Source: JAMWCX01 sp964352425 (GTDB lineage: Bacteria; Omnitrophota; Gorgyraeia; 2-01-FULL-45-10). From it: a DNA stretch of 33,869 bases. The notes beneath the pieces are model-generated. The model worked only from the letters and a program-made list of their open reading frames with translations, ran no database searches and was not told where the DNA came from. The stretch covers positions 1-33,869 of the forward strand of contig CAYGRZ010000011.1 in NCBI GenBank assembly GCA_964352425.1, read 5' to 3'. Each line of letters begins with the position of its first letter. The first letter of the stretch is position 1. Of this stretch, positions 22,275 through 29,309 are shown piece by piece. The position numbers and the translations under genes are program-made.

Positions 22275-22699
22275 TCAGGATAAAAGGAAAGAAGGATTAC
22301 CTCGTTGCGCTCGAATCCGTCGCGATGACGGATATCGTGCTCAACATGTTCATATTCTTCTTCATATCCTTCAGCCTTCTCTACACGTTCAGCCCGACGA
22401 GGATGTCGAAGGTGGAGGTGAGGCTCCCGAAGGCGTCGACCGCGGTCGAGCTCGAAGGCGCCGAGAAGGTCATCATCGCGATAACGAGGCAGGGGGAATA
22501 TTTTATCAACGAAGACAAAGTCAGGCTCACGGAGCTAAAGAAAGCGCTGGAGGCGCGGGCAAAGGAGAACCCGTCTTTAAGCGTGATGCTGAAGGTCGAC
22601 GGTTCATCCAGGTTCGCGAACGTCGTGGCGGCCCTCGACATCATTAACGAACTGGATATCACGAAAGTCAGCATCGCTGCGGTGAAAAAGGAGAGATGA
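22271..22699 (+). CDS. exbD: ExbD/TolR-family biopolymer transport protein
   Basis: 142 residues. One N-terminal membrane helix (about 20-40) contains the essential proton-carrying Asp20 (MTDIVLNMFIFFF). It is followed by a periplasmic domain (about 60-140; VIIAITRQGEYFINEDKV, then LKVDGSSRFANVVAALDI) as in TolR/ExbD. ATG overlaps the exbB stop by 4 nt (ATGA), so translation is coupled and a fixed subunit ratio is likely. It works as the stator partner of the upstream ExbB. Confidence 0.88.
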   Translation: MIRIKGKKDYLVALESVAMTDIVLNMFIFFFISFSLLYTFSPTRMSKVEVRLPKASTAVELEGAEKVIIAITRQGEYFINEDKVRLTELKKALEARAKENPSLSVMLKVDGSSRFANVVAALDIINELDITKVSIAAVKKER

Positions 22700-22702
22700 C
22701 CG

Positions 22703-23347
22703 ATGAATATCATGATAGTCGGCTGCGGGAGGGTCGGTTCGCAGCTCGCGCTCCTTCTGTCCCAGGAAGGCCATAACGTTACGATCATAGACAAGAACCC
22801 CGAATCGTTCAAGCGGCTCGGCGGTTCGTTCAACGGCCTGACGGCCACCGGGACCGGTTTTAACGAGGAGCTCCTGCGGGAGCTCAAGATAGACAAGCAG
22901 GACGCCTTCGTGTCGGTCACGAGCGGCGACAACACGAACCTGATGGCGACCCAGATCGCCAAGAAGATCTTTCAGGTACCCAGGGTCATAGCACGCGTCT
23001 ACGATCCCAAGAGAGCCGACATCTACCGCAAGCTCGGCCTCGACGTGATAAGCGGGACGACGCTCGTCGCCGCCATGATCAGGGATAAGATAATCGAGAA
23101 CCGTTTCACGAGCTATCTCCTGGATACGGGAGAACTCGGTGTCATCGAGATCCCGGTGGCCGAGGAGCTTAGGGGGAAAAGGGTACAGGATATCAACATA
23201 CCGGACGAATTTCTCGTCACCGTCATCGAGCGGAAGAAGAGGGTCATCATACCGCAGCCTGATACGAAGCTCGAGGCCGGCGACAAGGCGATAGGCGTCG
23301 TCAGGACGACGAGCCTTGATAAGGTGAAGAAGATATTTAAATTATAG
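22703..23347 (+). CDS. TrkA-family K+ uptake regulator (single RCK unit), copy 1
   Basis: 214 residues: one RCK_N Rossmann domain (about 1-120, nucleotide loop IVGCGRVGSQLA, acidic D28 in IIDKNP) plus one RCK_C domain (about 135-214). Enterobacterial TrkA has two such units fused in about 458 residues; here two separate genes stand in tandem. It binds NAD(H) or ATP/ADP at the cytosolic side of the Trk channel and gates it. It sits 3 nt after exbD. The two TrkA proteins are only distantly alike, so a hetero-ring is possible. Confidence 0.9.
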   Translation: MNIMIVGCGRVGSQLALLLSQEGHNVTIIDKNPESFKRLGGSFNGLTATGTGFNEELLRELKIDKQDAFVSVTSGDNTNLMATQIAKKIFQVPRVIARVYDPKRADIYRKLGLDVISGTTLVAAMIRDKIIENRFTSYLLDTGELGVIEIPVAEELRGKRVQDINIPDEFLVTVIERKKRVIIPQPDTKLEAGDKAIGVVRTTSLDKVKKIFKL

Positions 23348-23370
23348 GATGTAAGCGGAGGCTCATACCC

Positions 23371-24039
23371 ATGTATATCGTTATAGCCGGAGCGGGCAGG
23401 ATAGGGTTCAACCTTGCGAAGAAGCTGGTTCAGGACAAGCATACCGTTACCATGATCGAGAAGGACCGCTCGCGCTGCGAGCAGATATCCCAGGCGCTCG
23501 ACGCGCTCGTTATCAACGGCGACGGCTGCGAGCCCCGTTTCCTGGAAGACGCCGAGGTGGGCCGCGCCGACGTCGTGGCGGCCGTTACCGCCGACGACGA
23601 GGACAATCTCATCATCTGCCAGCTCGCCAAGGAGGTCTTCGGCGTCAGGCGCACGGTCGCCAGGGTCAACAACCCGCAGAACGAGCGTATATTCACCGAG
23701 CTCGGCGTCGACGTGCCGGTGAACGCCACCAAGATAATCGCCAAGATCATCGAGGAGGAGGTCTCGTTCGAAGATTTCATCAACCTTATGACGTTCAAGC
23801 GCGGGAAGCTGGCGCTCGTGCGGGTCGATATCACCGCCGAGTCGCCGGTCATCGACAGGCGGGTCAGGGAAATAACGCTTCCCGAGAACTCGGTGCTCGT
23901 CACCATACTGCGCGGCGAGAGCGTCATCGTCCCGAAAGGCGATACCGTCCTGAAGAAAGGTGATGACGTCGTGGCGCTCACAATGATAGAGAACGAACAG
24001 CAGCTCCTGGATACGCTGGTCGGCAAGGTGGAAGGATGA
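23371..24039 (+). CDS. TrkA-family K+ uptake regulator (single RCK unit), copy 2
   Basis: 222 residues. The RCK_N loop is IAGAGRIGFNLAKKL, with E31 at the end of beta-2 (MIEKD), which predicts NAD-type ribose binding. LVINGDGCEPRFLEDAEVGR and the ARVNNPQNERIF segment are typical of TrkA. The RCK_C domain follows (about 140-222; ENSVLVTILRGESVIVPKGD). It probably pairs with copy 1 and with TrkH downstream. Its TGA overlaps the ATG of the 46-residue protein. The 23-nt gap before it is the largest in the operon; its ribosome site is GCGGAGG. Confidence 0.9.
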   Translation: MYIVIAGAGRIGFNLAKKLVQDKHTVTMIEKDRSRCEQISQALDALVINGDGCEPRFLEDAEVGRADVVAAVTADDEDNLIICQLAKEVFGVRRTVARVNNPQNERIFTELGVDVPVNATKIIAKIIEEEVSFEDFINLMTFKRGKLALVRVDITAESPVIDRRVREITLPENSVLVTILRGESVIVPKGDTVLKKGDDVVALTMIENEQQLLDTLVGKVEG

Positions 24040-24176
24040 TCCATCCGAAGGTAAGGATGTTCTTCAAAGCGCTCTCCAACGGCATACTCGGTATCGGCGT
24101 CGAGGTGTGTATGACCGCGGTCTTTGTCGTCGCGGGCCTGGCCGTCTGCGTATTGTGGTGGGGGCTCTTTCAGTGA
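24036..24176 (+). CDS. 46-residue membrane protein between trkA and trkH
   Basis: Short frame ATG 24036 to TGA 24176. It overlaps the TrkA stop by 4 nt (ATGA) and its own TGA overlaps the TrkH GTG start by 4 nt (GTGA). A short basic N-terminus (MIHPKVRMFFKALSNG) is followed by one membrane helix (about 24-44, MTAVFVVAGLAVCVLWWG). The exact fit between two overlapping neighbours and the positive-inside layout argue for a real gene, possibly a small TrkH-associated subunit, like the short single-helix partners of some other ion pumps. No family known to me. Confidence 0.6.
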   Translation: MIHPKVRMFFKALSNGILGIGVEVCMTAVFVVAGLAVCVLWWGLFQ

Positions 24177-25678
24177 TATTGAAACCTACCGGCGAAGACT
24201 ACAGGATCATAGGCCACTATCTCGGCAAGATAGTTATAGGCCTGGCCTTCCTGATGCTCATACCTCTGGCGCTGGCCGTCGTCTATTCCGAACTCGAACC
24301 GGCAGTCGATTTTATCCTGAGCATTGCCGTGACGATGCTCTTGGGTGTCCTGCTGACCGGTGCCTGTTATACCAGGAAGGACCTCGGCACGGGCCACGCG
24401 ATGTGCGTCGCGGCGCTCTCGTGGGTCGCGGCGATGCTCTTCTCGGCGATCCCCCTCTACCTGAGCGGCCACTACGGCTGTTTCCTTGATGCCTGCTTCG
24501 AGACGATGAGCGGGTATGCCACAACGGGGCTGACACTGACCAACAATGTGGACCACATGGCCAATTCCTTCAATTTCTGGCGGCACCTCACGATGTTCAT
24601 CGGCGGCCAGGGCATCGTCGTCATAGCGCTCACGTTCCTCTTTAAGGGGACCGCCGGCGCGTTCAGGATGTATGTCGGCGAGGCGCGCGATGAGAAGATA
24701 CTGCCCAACGTCATCGAGACGGCGCGTTTCATATGGCTGGTGAGCCTGGTATATCTCGTCCTCGGTTCGGCCGCGCTCTCCATTGCGGCCATACAGGGGG
24801 GGCTGCAGCCGGGCAAGGCGGTATTCGATTCCGTCTGCGTCTTCATGGCCGCCTTTGATACGGGCGGGTTCACGCCGCAGTCGCAGAACGTCCTCTTCTA
24901 TCATAACTTCGCGTTCGAGCTCATCAGCGTGTCGATAATGCTCCTTGGAGCCATCAACTTCGCGCTGCATTACGTCCTGTGGACCGGCAACCGGCGCGAG
25001 GCCTACAGGAATATCGAGATAATAACGCTCCTGATAAGCGTGGTGGTGACGCTCTCGATAACGGCGTGGGGCGTTGCCAGCCGCGCGGTATATTCCGGCG
25101 CCGTACCTTTCTTCGATAAGGTATTCTACCAGCTCATCTCCGGCCATACGGGGACAGGATATTCGACGATCTATCCCAGGCAGTTTGTCAACGAGTGGGG
25201 CCAGCTCGGCATGTTCGGCGTGACGCTGGCGATGGCGGTCGGCGGCTGCGTCTGCTCCACGACAGGCGCCATAAAGGTGCTGAGGCTCGGTATCATATAC
25301 AAGGCGCTGAGGCAGGACATCAAAAAACTCCTTATCCCCGAGACCTCGGTCCTGATACAGAAGTTCCACCATATAAAAGATATCATCCTCGAGGATAAAC
25401 ACGTCAGGGCGTCGGCGCTGATCCTGCTGTCATACATAGCGCTCTATCTGTTCGGCGCGATCGTGACGATGTTCTACGGGCATTCCTTAAGCGAGGCCGC
25501 GTTCGAATCGGTATCGGCCGCTGCCAATGTAGGCCTTTCGTGCGGCATCACGTCGCCCGCGATGCCGGCTGTCCTCAAGCTGACGTACATATTCCAGATG
25601 TGGGCAGGCAGGCTCGAATTCATCGCGATACTCGCGCTCGGCGGGATGGTGCTTGCGACGCTGAAGGGGAAGCGATGA
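24173..25678 (+). CDS. trkH: TrkH-family K+ channel/transporter subunit
   Basis: 501 residues from GTG 24173; an upstream in-frame ATG at 24107 would add a non-conserved stretch inside the small gene and is rejected. It has four pore loops with selectivity-filter glycines: SGYATTGLTLTN, FDTGGFTPQSQN, SGHTGTGYSTIY and ANVGLSCGIT, and the usual membrane-helix pairs between them. It mediates K+ (or Na+/K+) uptake across the inner membrane, gated by the TrkA rings encoded upstream. GTG start coupled to the 46-residue gene; its own TGA overlaps the next ATG. Confidence 0.93.
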   Translation: MILKPTGEDYRIIGHYLGKIVIGLAFLMLIPLALAVVYSELEPAVDFILSIAVTMLLGVLLTGACYTRKDLGTGHAMCVAALSWVAAMLFSAIPLYLSGHYGCFLDACFETMSGYATTGLTLTNNVDHMANSFNFWRHLTMFIGGQGIVVIALTFLFKGTAGAFRMYVGEARDEKILPNVIETARFIWLVSLVYLVLGSAALSIAAIQGGLQPGKAVFDSVCVFMAAFDTGGFTPQSQNVLFYHNFAFELISVSIMLLGAINFALHYVLWTGNRREAYRNIEIITLLISVVVTLSITAWGVASRAVYSGAVPFFDKVFYQLISGHTGTGYSTIYPRQFVNEWGQLGMFGVTLAMAVGGCVCSTTGAIKVLRLGIIYKALRQDIKKLLIPETSVLIQKFHHIKDIILEDKHVRASALILLSYIALYLFGAIVTMFYGHSLSEAAFESVSAAANVGLSCGITSPAMPAVLKLTYIFQMWAGRLEFIAILALGGMVLATLKGKR

Positions 25679-26214
25679 GAGAATCAAGGCAAAAGGCAAA
25701 AGGCAAAAGGCAAAAGTACAATGTAAAATTCAAAAGTATCTTCCTTTTAACTTTTGCCTTGAACTTTTTCCTTTTGACTTCTTACTTTTTACTTTGCGAA
25801 GCCGCGTCGTTCTCCAGCAAGGACCTGATAGAGAACGCCAGGCTCCTCGACGGAAAGGTCCTGACCTATAAAGGAGAGGCGATCACGGCTATCATAAACC
25901 GGGGGCAATACTCATGGATAAACGTCTTTGACGGCTACAACGCCATAGGCGTGTGGTGCGAAAGCGCTTCTTTGAAGGACGTAAAATTCCTCGGAGACTA
26001 TAAGCATAAAGGGGACATGCTGGAAGTCGAAGGCGTCTTCAGCCGCGCGTGCCCGGCGCATAAGGGAGAGCTGGATATACATGCCCTCAGGGTGAATATT
26101 GTCGAACAGGGTTACCGGGTCGAAGAGCATGTCAGTATGAGGAAGATCAGCCTCTCCGTCATCTTATTTCTCCTCGTCCTTCTCGTGATCTACATTTTCA
26201 GAAAGAAGATGTAA
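25675..26214 (+). CDS. Exported/membrane-anchored OB-like protein with repeat-derived signal peptide
   Basis: 179 residues from ATG 25675, which overlaps the TrkH stop by 4 nt. The N-terminus has a very basic stretch (RQKAKGKRQKYNVKFKS) and then a hydrophobic core (IFLLTFALNFFLLTSYFLL) ending in CEAA, a plausible signal peptide. All of it is encoded by an intergenic-type palindromic repeat (25680-25797). The exposed domain (about 48-145) is OB-like (LDGKVLTYKGEAITAIINRG, then SWINVFDG, then VEGVFSRACPAHKGEL). One C-terminal membrane helix (about 158-176, LSVILFLLVLLVIYIFRKK) anchors it. Function unknown; it may belong to the Trk genes only by position. Confidence 0.7.
   Translation: MRESRQKAKGKRQKYNVKFKSIFLLTFALNFFLLTSYFLLCEAASFSSKDLIENARLLDGKVLTYKGEAITAIINRGQYSWINVFDGYNAIGVWCESASLKDVKFLGDYKHKGDMLEVEGVFSRACPAHKGELDIHALRVNIVEQGYRVEEHVSMRKISLSVILFLLVLLVIYIFRKKM
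25680..25797. repeat. GGCAAAA palindromic repeat inside a coding region
   Basis: Four tandem GGCAAAA units (about 25688-25719) form the A-rich half. The T-rich half (about 25740-25795, CTTTTAACTTTTGCC and on) is roughly its complement. It is the same class as the intergenic repeat at 11167-11282, but here it lies inside the 5' end of the gene at 25675. Confidence 0.7.
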
Positions 26215-26224
26215 CCATAACGCT

Positions 26225-27556
26225 ATGACGAATACTATCCTTACCGAGGCCAGGATCAAGGCTGCGGCGATGTTCCTGAACTTTTCCGATATCCTGAAGA
26301 TGGACGTCAGGAGCTTTGACGGCGCCTTTGCGGGTAACGTGTGGGACCTCTCCGCCAGGCTGGGCGAGGTCTATCCGAAGACCGAAGAGCTGATACTGTA
26401 TAAGGGTACCATGCACAGGCAGTATGCGGTCGTGCCATGGTCGGCCATAGCTTCGGTCGAGGACGATATAATCCTCACCATCGGGAAGGACGCCGTCTTG
26501 TTCAGTCCGACGCCGAAGGAGTTCGAATTCCTGATCAAGCGCGATATCCTCGACCAGCAGGTTGTCGATACCTTTAACCACAAGGTCAGGCGCGTGAACG
26601 ATATCCATCTGCTGAAGGTCGACCACGACCTCGTCATAGCCCACGTCGATATAGGCCTGCGCGGGCTCTTCAGGAGATTGGGCTGGGAAAGGCCTGTCGA
26701 CCTTCTCGTGCGGCTCGTCAACGGGCAATCGCGGTACCTGAAGAACGCCGACCTCGTCTCCTGGAAATACGTGCAGCCCGTGGCCGTGAACCCGGCGAGC
26801 ATGATGATGAAGCTCTCTGTGACGGAGAAGCAGCTGCTTTCCATTCCGGCGGCGGATCTCGGCGATATCATCTTCGACCTCGACCCGAACCAGAGGATGG
26901 CGCTCTTCCGCGCGCTCGACATGAAGACGAAAGCAAAGATATTCGAACATCTTGATTTCGAGGAGCAGAACAAGATACTGAAGGAACTGGACAAGAAAGA
27001 GGCGGCCGAGATCGTTTCGCACATGTCCACCGACGAGGCTACGGACATGCTTGAAAGGCTCTCTCCGCGGATCGTCAACAATCTTCTTCCGCTGGTTGAA
27101 TCCTCGCGGGCGAAGAAGCTCTCTACGCTTTTGGGCTACTCGAGCGATTCCGCCGGCGGCCTCATGACAACAGAGTTTGTCTCTATGCCGGAGACGATGA
27201 CGGTGGAGGCCGCGATAGAATATATCAAAAACCAAACAAAGGAATACGATGTTGTCCCTTACATATACATAGTCGACGATAAGAACCACCTGAAGGGCGT
27301 TACGACGATACGAAGGCTGTTATTCGCGGATGCCAAAGACCCCATTTCGAAGACAGCTTTTCAGAAGACACTGCATGTCTATCTTAACAACAGCGCGAAA
27401 GAAGTCGCCTATTTCATGGACAAATATAAGATATCGGCGATCCCGGTCATCGACGAGAACAAAGTGCTGCACGGTATCATCACGATGGACGACATCTTAA
27501 GCCAGGTCATTTCGATCGCCTGGAGGAAAAGGCCCAGGATGCCTAAGGGGTTATAG
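26225..27556 (+). CDS. Soluble PRC-barrel/MgtE_N/CBS regulator of divalent-cation transport
   Basis: 443 residues, no membrane helix. Order: two PRC-barrel-like units (about 16-85 and 106-160; LNFSDILKMDVRSFDGAFAG and VDTFNHKVRRVNDIHLL), a superhelical MgtE N-domain (about 205-310; DPNQRMALFRALDMKTKAKI, then HMSTDEATDMLERL, then LLGYSSDSAGGLMTTEFVSM), and a CBS pair (about 320-435). In MgtE the N/CBS domains sense Mg2+ and close the channel; here the channel domain is missing and an Nramp-related transporter starts 7 nt downstream. The protein probably acts as its cytosolic regulator. It should not be annotated as MgtE itself. Confidence 0.85.
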   Translation: MTNTILTEARIKAAAMFLNFSDILKMDVRSFDGAFAGNVWDLSARLGEVYPKTEELILYKGTMHRQYAVVPWSAIASVEDDIILTIGKDAVLFSPTPKEFEFLIKRDILDQQVVDTFNHKVRRVNDIHLLKVDHDLVIAHVDIGLRGLFRRLGWERPVDLLVRLVNGQSRYLKNADLVSWKYVQPVAVNPASMMMKLSVTEKQLLSIPAADLGDIIFDLDPNQRMALFRALDMKTKAKIFEHLDFEEQNKILKELDKKEAAEIVSHMSTDEATDMLERLSPRIVNNLLPLVESSRAKKLSTLLGYSSDSAGGLMTTEFVSMPETMTVEAAIEYIKNQTKEYDVVPYIYIVDDKNHLKGVTTIRRLLFADAKDPISKTAFQKTLHVYLNNSAKEVAYFMDKYKISAIPVIDENKVLHGIITMDDILSQVISIAWRKRPRMPKGL

Positions 27557-27563
27557 AGAGGTT

Positions 27564-28826
27564 ATGAATAACGTCGATACGCTCAGAAAACCTTCACGCT
27601 TCAGGAACCTGATGATATTCCTGAGCGTCATGGGGCCTGGCATCATCACCGCGAATGTCGACAATGATGCCGGCGGCATAGCGACCTACTCGGTGGCGGG
27701 CGCCCATTTCGGCTATTCGATGCTCTGGGTCTTCCTCCCGATGATGCTGGCGCTTATCGTGATCCAGGAGATGTGCTCGAGGATGGGTGTGGTTACCGGC
27801 AAGGGGCTCGCGGATCTCATCAGGGAGAAGTTCGGCGTCAAGGTGACATTCTACGCGATGCTCGTCTTCCTCTTCTCGAACCTGACCAATACGATCAGCG
27901 AGTTCTCCGGTATAGCGGCGAGCTGCGAGATATTCGGTGTATCGAGATACATATCGCTCCCGATCGCCGCGGCGCTGGTCTGGTGGGTAGTCGTCAAGGG
28001 GACATATAAGTCGGTCGAGAAGATATTCCTGGGGGCATGCCTCTTCTATCTGTCCTATATCATCACCGGATTCCTGGTCCACCCGCAATGGAAGGGGGTC
28101 TTCAAGGAGACCGTGTCGCCGACTTTCCAGTTCAATAGGCCGTTCATCCTGATGGTGATGGGCATAGTCGGGACGACGATCGCGCCGTGGATGCAATTCT
28201 ACCAGCAGTCGTCGGTGGTGGAGAAGGGGATAAGCATCAAGAACTACAAATACGCCAGGCTCGACACTATCGTCGGCGGGATAGTCGTGACCGTCATCGC
28301 GATGTTCATCGTGATCTCGTGCGCCGCCACGCTTTTTAAGAGCGGCATAAGGATCGAGACGGCCAAGGACGCTGCGCTTGCCCTGAAGCCGCTTGCCGGA
28401 GCCCACTGCGCGGCGCTCTTTGCCTTCGGCCTCCTGAACGCGTCGCTCTTCTCGGCCATGATCCTGCCGCTCGCCACGGCGTACTCGGTCTGCGAGGGCC
28501 TCGGCTGGGAGACCGGCGTCGATAAGCGCCTGAAGGACGCGCCGCAGTTTTACTTCCTTTTCACCGCGCTCATCATCATGGGCGCCGGTATCATCATGTT
28601 CCCGCAGATAAACCTGATTGCGGTTATGTTGTTATCGCAGGCTGCTAATTCTATCTTCCTGCCGTTCGTCCTGGTCTTCATGCTGCTGCTCATCAACGAC
28701 AAACACCTGATGGGCCAATATAGGAACTCCAGATTTTTTAATATCGTGTCATGGGCAACCGTCATCATATTGATCGCGTTGACGGCGGGCCTGATATTCT
28801 GCACATTCTTGCCGCGCCAGGGATAA
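27564..28826 (+). CDS. Nramp-related divalent-metal (probably Mg2+) transporter
   Basis: 420 residues, about 11 helices of the SLC11/NRAMP (LeuT) fold. Helix 1 has GPGIITANVDNDAGGIATYS, where D35-A-G-G38 replaces the DPGN of Mn2+/Fe2+ transporters. Helix 6 has VGTTIAPWMQFYQQSS, where A207-P-W replaces the MPH motif. So the metal-coordinating Asn and the soft-metal-selecting Met are Gly and Ala. As I recall, these substitutions mark the Nramp-related magnesium transporters (NRMT group). The upstream MgtE_N/CBS regulator points to Mg2+ as well. It acts in the inner membrane. Manganese or another hard divalent ion remains possible. Confidence 0.82.
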   Translation: MNNVDTLRKPSRFRNLMIFLSVMGPGIITANVDNDAGGIATYSVAGAHFGYSMLWVFLPMMLALIVIQEMCSRMGVVTGKGLADLIREKFGVKVTFYAMLVFLFSNLTNTISEFSGIAASCEIFGVSRYISLPIAAALVWWVVVKGTYKSVEKIFLGACLFYLSYIITGFLVHPQWKGVFKETVSPTFQFNRPFILMVMGIVGTTIAPWMQFYQQSSVVEKGISIKNYKYARLDTIVGGIVVTVIAMFIVISCAATLFKSGIRIETAKDAALALKPLAGAHCAALFAFGLLNASLFSAMILPLATAYSVCEGLGWETGVDKRLKDAPQFYFLFTALIIMGAGIIMFPQINLIAVMLLSQAANSIFLPFVLVFMLLLINDKHLMGQYRNSRFFNIVSWATVIILIALTAGLIFCTFLPRQG

Positions 28827-28840
28827 AAAGGAGGCTTCTC

Positions 28841-29299
28841 ATGTCTTTTACCGCTAAAGATTGTATGTCGAGGGCTATCAAATCCGTCCCGCCTGATATG
28901 AACGCGAAGGAGGCGCTCAAGATCCTTATCGAAAGCGGCGCGAGCGGCCTGCCGGTCATCGACAAAGAGGGCAGTCCCATCGGCGTCTTTACGGAGAAGG
29001 AGGTCCTCAAGGCGATAATGCCGGTATACCTGATGAAGATCGGCAATTTCGTCTACGGCCAAGATTCGAAAGGCGAGCTCAAGAAACTGGCGCATCTCGA
29101 AAAGTTCCAGGTCAAGGATGTGATGCGCAAAGAGATCCCGACCGTGACTGAGGAGACCTCGCTTACCGAAGTCTCGCATATAATGCTCACCAAAAGCGAA
29201 CGGCGCGTCATCGTCGTGAAGGGGAAGAAGGCGATCGGCGTCATCACCCGCGCCGACGTCGTGAAGGCGCTTGCCAGGGAAGCGGGAGTTTCTCTCTGA
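28841..29299 (+). CDS. Tandem CBS-domain protein
   Basis: 152 residues from ATG 28841 (AAGGAGG, 6 nt spacing); a longer frame from 28751 lies inside the transporter gene and is rejected. It consists of two CBS domains only (about 5-60: TAKDCMSRAIKSVPPDMNAK, GLPVIDKEGSPIGVFTEKEV; about 90-148: VKDVMRKEIPTVTEETSL, VIVVKGKKAIGVITRADVVK) joined by a 30-residue insert. A stand-alone Bateman module binds adenine nucleotides or c-di-AMP and would regulate a partner. Both neighbours are transporters (Nramp-related upstream, NhaD/ArsB-type 10 nt downstream), either of which may be the target. Confidence 0.9.
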   Translation: MSFTAKDCMSRAIKSVPPDMNAKEALKILIESGASGLPVIDKEGSPIGVFTEKEVLKAIMPVYLMKIGNFVYGQDSKGELKKLAHLEKFQVKDVMRKEIPTVTEETSLTEVSHIMLTKSERRVIVVKGKKAIGVITRADVVKALAREAGVSL

Positions 29300-29309
29300 C
29301 CGTATAGCC

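Noticed and set aside
24107..24172. Earlier ATG for TrkH
   Set aside because: The added residues (MYDRGLC...) are basic, non-conserved and lie over the 46-residue gene. GTG 24173 gives the expected TrkH N-terminus (ILKPTGEDYRIIGHYLG).
25540..25674. Earlier start of the OB-like protein frame
   Set aside because: It would lie in another frame of the trkH gene. ATG 25675 overlaps the trkH stop as elsewhere in the operon.
28751..28840. Longer start of the CBS protein and of neighbouring frames in the transporter
   Set aside because: The bases belong to the Nramp-related gene. ATG 28841 has a strong ribosome site at the right distance.
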